Source of the DNA: Homarus americanus
Taxonomy: Eukaryota > Arthropoda > Malacostraca > Decapoda > Nephropidae
NCBI RefSeq assembly: GCF_018991925.1
Contig: NW_024736071.1
Span: 9,815,231-9,879,230, forward strand
Length of the DNA: 64,000 nt
Direction: 5' to 3'
Shown piece after piece: positions 57,826-64,000 of the stretch. Both the position numbers and the translations under genes were made by a program. Numbering within the stretch: the stretch's first letter is position 1; the number at the start of each line of letters is the position of its first letter. The notes under the pieces were generated by a model that saw only the letters and a list, made by a program, of their open reading frames with translations, did not search any database and was not told the DNA's origin.

Positions 57826-58165
57826 TGTGACAGGTGGGGTGATGTGACAGGTAAGGTGGTGGAGGAGGTGTGACAGGTAAGGTGGTGGAGGAGGTGTGAC
57901 AGGTAATGTGGTGGAGGAGGTGTGACAGGTAAGATGGTGGAGGTGTGACAGGTAAGGTGGTGGAGGAGGTGTGACAGGTAAGGTGGTGGAGGAGGTGTGA
58001 CAGGTAAGGTGGTGGAGGAGGTGTGACAGGTAAGGTGGTGGAGGAGGTGTGACAGGTAAGGTGGTGGAGGAGGTGTGACAGGGTGGTGGTGGAGGAGGTG
58101 TGACAGGTAAGGTGGTGGAGGAGGTGTGACGGGTAAGATGGTGGAGGAGGTGGGACAGGTTGGGG
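57826..58165. repeat. 26-bp minisatellite
   Basis: The unit GTGTGACAGGTAAGGTGGTG followed by GAGGAG is repeated about 13 times with small deletions. The Pro/Thr/Ser-rich frames on the minus strand are artefacts. Confidence 0.95.
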
Positions 58166-59544
58166 GATGAACGCCTCTCACCTGGGGGAGGGGTGCCTAA
58201 ACTTTTACGAATGGTGATTATAGAGTTAGTACCTTCACCCAGCCTGTTAGTACAGTAACTCTGTCGGAACACGTGTGTAGTCTCTAGGTACCTGTGCAGT
58301 GATTTAATCTATTATGACCTATTTTAATTTAATTTAACCTAACCCAACCTAACCTAACGTAACCAAACCATTAGAATTAGGTGTCCCTTTTATGACTGGG
58401 TTTCACATATAAAGTACTGTACAGGCAAGTGGAGTGCTTCCCATATGACCACAGTATGAGAAAGGTGGTGCCTTAGTTTAGACGTGAATAAGAAGATATT
58501 TAAAAGAAACTTAAATAAGGAATAATAAATTACTAGTAGTAATATAATAAATTTTCTGGGAATTAAATATAGAACATATTTCATCCTGACCATTAGTGAG
58601 GCTCATTAGATCTGAGGTGAATTAGTACACTACTTCAGATTCTGTTCTCTCTCTCTCTCTCTCTCTCTCTGTAAAAAATATCTTTACAATTATTATGCAA
58701 AACTAAATGCCACCACGAATGAAGGTATTTGATAAAGGTTCATGAGGCATACTGTTATTCACCAGTCATAACGCAACCAACTAATTTTATATTTTGAGTG
58801 AAATAACAGAATTGTTCAGTTCCAAATTCATCGGACCCCTCCTGAGATACTTTTTTTTACCGAGTGTATAACACCTCAACACACCATCATGAGATTGACC
58901 AAACCACAACCTTTCACTGTAATGGTTCATTCCTACAGTTCACGTCACCTCGCTATGTGTTAACAGATTACGTTCTTTTAAAACATTCTCCAAAACTCAT
59001 TATCGATGATGTAATTCTCGCAACCGAGTGAGTTCTATTTTCCGTCGGGTGATGGCAAGTTATTTATAATTCTCATCGTATTTAATGCTTAAGTTATTAT
59101 TGTTATTGTTAATACCATTGCCATTATTATTATTACTACTTTTCGATTTATAAATACTAGTATTGTTACTACTACTGCATTATTAATATGAGGCGTCATC
59201 ATCCCAATCTATCCTCACCTCGTCCTACCCAACCTCCTCTCCCCCCCTTATTTTTCCTCCACCCACTTCGTTTTATGCCATCCAGGGTCATCCCAACACC
59301 ATATTTTACCCCTGTTCCTCCCCCAACGTCTCTCCCTGATCAAGAGACACGGTTAGTATGAACTTATTCATCACTATATTGTGCTTCTTAAACCCCACCT
59401 GTCCGGCTCTCACTTCACCTGTCCGGCCTCTCACCTCACCACTATAGTCATCTGAAATCATTCACTTTTACTTTCTCACTAAAGCGTGAATGTGACATAA
59501 TCAAACAATTCCGTCACTAAACGACTCGCTGACCAGGTGGAGAG
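58166..59544. other. Non-coding sequence with short simple repeats
   Basis: It holds a degenerate CCTAA/TTAGG-type patch at 58,333-58,372 and (TC)n at 58,648-58,669. No gene was recognised. Confidence 0.4.
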
Positions 59545-59671
59545 GTGATTACCCCAGGTAACAATGGCTACCTGAGCCTGGTTACACCTGGGTTAATAAG
59601 TAGCTACTCGTCACACAGGGTGCAGGGGAACAATGGTCCAACACCTGGTGTGGGCGGGGAGGTGAGGAAGA

Positions 59672-60397
59672 TTGAAGGAGTTGAGCAGTACACACGAACG
59701 CAAGCAACTGCACCTCGGAGAGGCAAGATCTTCTCTGCTCCCGAGGTACTACGTGAACCTGACGATGAGACTGACCTGTGACCAGGCGAAGGTCGTAAGA
59801 CTGTATCCAGTCGCATGTTCTTCGCGCAAGCAACTAAACCTCCTTGTCTTAAGGAAGTTTCTTGACTCCTAAGGAATCAGGGGGGTGACAAGGGTCGTCC
59901 GCAGACCAGTGAGTGGTGGCCTTATCGTCACCTTCGCGGAATGGGGACAGGCCCAGCAAATTGCCAACATAACAGAAATTAACGGGATCAAGATACTAGT
60001 GGAAGCTCACACAGAGGACAACTTGGTTTTGGGAGTCATCTCCCACACCGAGATAGAACACCTTGAAAAAGAAGAACTGGCCGAGCTGATCGGAGACCAG
60101 CTCTCAATAGTACGGAAGCTGACCAGTGCAACTGCACTGGTTGGTTACCCAAAGAATCTACCAAGCACCGTATTGCTGGGATGGGAGAACATCCCAGTAA
60201 GACCGTATGAAAGAAGACCAACAAGGTGTTACAAATGCCAGAGGTATAGCCATCTGGCAGGGAAGTGTCGAGCTCGGGAGGTCTGTTGCAGTTGCGGGAC
60301 ACCCGGGCACCAGCACACCAACTGCTCGGCGGCCGCCAAGAAATGCGCAGCTTGTGGTGGCCCTCACTCCTCCTCCGACCGGGAGTGCCCCAAGTGA
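59672..60397 (+). pseudogene. Orphan LINE ORF1 with three zinc knuckles
   Basis: This is the nucleic-acid-binding first protein of a jockey/I-group LINE, which coats element RNA. The front part contains VRLYPVACSSRKQLNLL and, after one in-frame TAA at 59,870-59,872, VTRVVRRPVSGGLIVTFAEW. Then come NGIKILVEAHTEDNLVLGV and LEKEELAELIGDQ, the fold that precedes the knuckles. Three Cys clusters follow: CYKCQRYSHLAGKC, CCSCGTPGHQHTNC and CAACGGPHSSSDREC. A TGA at 60,395-60,397 comes where the family continues into a basic tail. No reverse transcriptase follows. Confidence 0.88.
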
Positions 60398-60754
60398 AGG
60401 GAGGAGTGTAGGGTGGCTAAGCTGCGAAGCAAGAAAAAACTGAGCTACAAGGAGGCTCTCCTTGTAGTGAAGACCGAAGAAAAGAAGAATCAAGACCCCA
60501 ACAAGACCACAGAAAATAATAATCAAGACCCCAAGAAGACCACAGAAAAGAAGCCAGAATTAAACAAGACGGAAGAAAAGACAAAAAAGCCAGATTTAGT
60601 AACATTAAAATCAACAGCGTTTTTAGACTTTTACGAGAATATACCAGAACAAGACCAAGAAGAAGAAGGGAAATTGAAAAGCAAAAAGAACAAAAAGAAG
60701 AGCTCCAAAGAAAACGACTCAGAAAAAAACCCAGCTTCGGCCGAAATAGCCTAA
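60398..60754 (+). pseudogene. Continuation of the LINE ORF1: basic, Lys/Thr/Glu-rich tail
   Basis: After the TGA, VAKLRSKKKLSYKEALLVVK is the conserved segment that follows the knuckles in this protein family. It is in the same frame as the knuckles. A low-complexity tail follows with the imperfect repeat NQDPNKTTENN / NQDPKKTTEKK. It ends ENDSEKNPASAEIA and a stop at 60,754. This region is open for 113 codons. Confidence 0.8.
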
Positions 60755-62514
60755 ATGCGAATTGGCCAGTAATCTCCACACAAGCCAAGCCAACGCAAGC
60801 ACACAAACAGAAGCAAAGCAAAGCAGTACAGACTCAGTTACAGACAGCGTTAATCTTCTCACCAGTCCCTTCTGTCGCTCATAGCCCCCTTCTCCTCCTA
60901 CCTCACTTTACTGGTCAAACACTGATGAGTTTCACACGGTAAGGTCATAAACAAACACACACTCTTCTCCCTTTCATAATTTATTCCCACCACATCACGT
61001 TGATAGAACCATTTACCTCTCTCTTTTCTTATATCACCTGAATGTAGGGTAAATACTCGCCTCAACAATATTTACTCTGGTGAGCTGGAAGACATATATC
61101 ATGACTACAAGTGTTGGCAGCGTTGCAGTGTTACCGTTTGTCATCTTGTAAGCCAAAATAAAATAGACATTGAGTAAACATAAGAGAAAAAACAAACACG
61201 CACAAACGCCCATCTTCCTCACCTACAATGTTTACTTAACATGGGACAAAGATGTAAAGCTGCAGTATTTTAGTTGTTCTCTTGTGAGTCGCATTATTAT
61301 CTGTATTCCAATCGTTGCAGTATCGATAATTTTTTTCAAGCAAGACATGATATCACAGTATCAAACGTGACAGCGACGGAGGCTGGAGTGTAAGATACGT
61401 ATGTTTATGTGAATCACTACAAAACAAAACTGAATTTACAACTAATATAGTATCTAACACACGAGCCTGAATGTATTGTAATCAATTCATTATTTCTAAC
61501 ACTATTTTCTGCTCCTTACGCACACCACAGGTGAAAGTGACGGGGAAGATAACGGTCAATGACCCTCTTAAAGATACGACTTATCATATTGTGTTGTAAA
61601 CCTTGGCCACAAGTCACACATGACGCTTTATGAAATACAGTGAGTGGCTTCCTAACGATATGATGATTATCTTATTGTGTCGTAAACACACCATCACCGA
61701 TGTGAGGAAAGATCTTATGAGTAGTGTCTGGAGGCGGTCGACGTCTTCCCTCAATTCCAAAGTTTCAGTTTACTTCTTGATCTAGTAAATGCTGTATTAG
61801 TCGCTACACTTGCAATTGGGAACGAGGTACGAAAATCTATCAATTACTTTGTGAATCTTGGACGAAAACCTGATAAAATCTAATTTTACTTCCGTTCATG
61901 CACAAATTTTAGTTGTGACAGCTCTAAGAATACCAGTCATGACTGATTCCATGAAGAAACTTCCTGATAACCCGCAACAATGCAAATTAGAACTATAGCA
62001 AGTCGGTCACTGTTTTTTAAATTAAAAGAACAGAACATGGAGGCAGCAAGTTGTCCGCTCCATCCCTTGTGTCTGATATAATTTTCGAGTTAACCCGAGA
62101 CGAGGGTTTGGGGTTACATATCACAGGCAGGTGGAGAAAGAATCAGTATATAGTATCCCTCTTTGTCTAGTGATGGTAGTTCGAAAATAAGACAATATAA
62201 CAATATATCCATCACGAAGATTTGGTTATGTACAATGAGCCTAAACAGAGCCTTCCTGCCCCGGCTGAGGTCCGTACGGGATTTTTTATTTTTTAAGGAA
62301 GTCTTAACGAGCCAGTGACTAACATTTGGTTACTGTTTAGCTATAAATAATGATTTACGTTTAAATTTAAGTTAAACATCTCCTTTGACCTACCACACTG
62401 TCCAGGTTTGAGTGTAAACTCACGAATAAGTGTTTTACATCATATCTCACAATGATTCAAACCAAATCGGACTCAAACGAAGGATTCTTTTATATCGAAA
62501 TTTCTGTAAAAAAT
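60755..62514. other. Non-coding sequence, no LINE ORF2 found
   Basis: I looked for endonuclease or RT motifs after the ORF1 and saw none. The stretch is AT-rich with no recognised repeat. Confidence 0.4.
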
Positions 62515-62840
62515 TGCGACCTGATAGAGGTGTATAAGTGGAAGTCAGGGTTAAACAAAGGGGACATTACAAAGGTACTCAAACTATCCAACCAGGAGCG
62601 AACTCGTAACAATGGTTTTAAATTAGACAAATTTAGATTTAGGCGTGAAATAGGTAAACACTGGTTTGGAAACAGAGTTGTGGATGATTGGAACAAGTTA
62701 CCAAATATCATCATTAACTCGAATACGCTGAATAGCTTCAAACATAGGTTGGATGCTTATATGAGCAATAGGGGTTGGGTGTAAACGGGACTGCCCAGTA
62801 TGGGCCAATAGGCCCGCTGCAGGTTCCTCCATTCTTATGC
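62515..62840 (+). pseudogene. CR1 LINE 3' fragment
   Basis: This is a 5'-truncated copy of the CR1 found at 44.7-46.5 kb, now on the plus strand. The frame CDLIEVYKWKSGLNKGDIT, then HWFGNRVVDDWNKLPNII and RLDAYMSNRGWV, ends at 62,784. The 3' part (GGACTGCCCAGTATGGGCC) and a terminal TTCTTATG match. The copies differ at few bases, suggesting recent activity of the family. Confidence 0.93.
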
Positions 62841-63930
62841 ACTAAATGTGTTTTTCTTCAATGGGAAAACGATCAACGTTTTAATATCATTATTCGACTC
62901 CTGTCCTAAGGGTCGCTATATAAAGTGGTTCTTAAACTTTTTTGTCTCCCCCCCCCCTGCATAAGTCCTAGACCCCCCCCCCCCACCCCTTCAGTTTTAA
63001 TTGTAGAGTGGGAGGGATGAGCAATCGTGTACACCCGGGCTTAGTATATATGTTCTGTTTGTATGTTTCATAGTTATAAAGATAAGAGAGCAGAAAATTG
63101 GGAGTGCACTATATCCTGACCCTCGGGGGCCCGCTTTCGCCGCCGACGGCCACCTCCACCACATTTTTTTGTGTATGGGCCCACGGCCGAGATTTTGTTT
63201 CATTAATAATCCGGGCTAACCTGGGTGACTCAGCTATTAGGCTATCTATCTTTAAGTTGGTGAATTGAAAGCTGCCGAATGCAGTACCGGTCATGCTGTC
63301 TCCTTGCGTAACAAAGGCTTAGCATACTGTACAGTGTGCTGTATCCACATCGTCCCTTATGGGCAGTCATGCCTATGGGACCCACTTTCACTTGTAACCA
63401 ACCAAAGGCGCTATAATATGATGTCCACCTTTTTGTTTTGATGTTGATAATAAATCAATCGATCATGAGTTTACATCAAATAACTCCAGTGTTATTCTAT
63501 ATCACTCCGCCTATGATACTTGATGCCAGGATGACGGGGCAGTTTACTGCCTGTTTCGAATAGTTTCCATAAAGAAAATAGAACTCGTCTCTTTTTGACC
63601 TAACGTGACATGACCTCACCTTACCAACAAGGCGTCACACTACCAAACTTTATCTCACTTTTCATTTCAGTCCACGTCATTAAAATTGCGTCAGTCACTT
63701 AAGGTTACATCATTCTCGAGTAAACTGAAGGACAGCTAAGAGTCAGGTTGAGTGTGATGCTGCAAAACAATGATGCACAACCTGTCACACATGTCACCTG
63801 AAACACTTGCTAAGTTGATCAGAGTGATGGAATGACATCTTGTCGCTGTGCTGCGCTGCACGTCTCATGACACTACCAACACTACCAAGGATATCAATGA
63901 CTCAATTGTAATATATTATGCACCATATAC

Positions 63931-63935
<5 letters not shown>
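62841..63935. other. Non-coding sequence, nothing recognised
   Basis: C-rich tracts lie at about 62,948-62,992. A minus-strand frame at 63,109-63,294 has no domain that I know. No element boundaries were found. Confidence 0.35.

Positions 63936-64000
<65 letters not shown>
63936..64000. repeat. (AT)n microsatellite running off the window
   Basis: Pure AT dinucleotide to the last base. Its full length is unknown. Confidence 0.97.

Noticed and set aside
57783..58272. Pro/Thr/Ser-rich minus-strand frames resembling mucin
   Set aside because: They come from a 26-bp minisatellite read in successive frames.
63109..63294. 61-codon minus-strand frame that looked faintly protein-like
   Set aside because: I could not tie it to any family by motif and there is no second copy.

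Overview
This is a eukaryotic, repeat-dominated window. It most likely comes from an arthropod, and I infer a decapod crustacean. The evidence is introns with spliceosomal signals, an interstitial run of the arthropod telomere repeat TTAGG, and many LINEs, Penelope-like elements, a Helitron, a gypsy-type element and TA-flanked Tigger-like elements. Long (AT)n and (GT)n tracts and several minisatellites add to this. The species call rests on my recollection of crustacean repeat families, not on a search.

The only host gene I can support is the 5' end of tuberin (TSC2) on the minus strand. A start-codon exon lies at 14,691-14,911 and the next exon at 5,909-6,096. They join in phase 0 at the position where human TSC2 has an intron (after KKFEE in human, KLEE here). 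The 8.6 kb intron between them holds Tigger-like remnants, a 5'-truncated endonuclease-type LINE split by a 564 bp solo LTR with a 4-bp target duplication, and small duplications. No later TSC2 exon was recognised toward position 1.

Layout. 1.4-3.8 kb: decayed CR1/L2-like LINE. 4.1-5.0 kb: minisatellite with a 70-bp higher-order unit. 5.9-14.9 kb: TSC2. 15.8-20 kb: three TA-flanked Tigger-like elements. 21.0-21.6 kb: (AT)n with palindromic insertions. 24.1-26.2 kb: gypsy-type element lacking protease, RT and RNase H. 26.2-28.4 kb: minus-strand LINE with RNase H. 30.9-31.2 kb: small Helitron-like element. 33.5-37.1 kb: RTE-like LINE copy 1. 37.8-41.0 kb: near-complete RT plus restriction-like-endonuclease LINE. 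41.0-43.0 kb: microsatellites and 80-bp and 77-bp tandem repeats. 43.9-46.8 kb: jockey-like LINE split by a CR1. 46.8-48.24 kb: Helitron deletion derivative with its 3' hairpin. 49.2-51.1 kb: two Penelope-like 3' ends, each against (AT)n. 51.3-55.1 kb: RTE-like copy 2. 55.117-55.215 kb: assembly gap. 55.3-57.5 kb: 27-bp satellite. 57.8-58.2 kb: 26-bp minisatellite. 59.7-60.8 kb: orphan LINE ORF1. 62.5-62.8 kb: CR1 3' fragment. 63.9 kb to the end: (AT)n.

All the transposon genes carry stops, frameshifts, truncations or internal deletions, so none looks intact. The most distinctive item is the 37.8-41.0 kb element: an N-terminal cysteine-rich cluster, an RT with YADD, then a zinc knuckle and a PD-(D/E)XK-like nuclease. 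A second copy sits in the TSC2 intron. No tRNA, rRNA or CRISPR array was seen.
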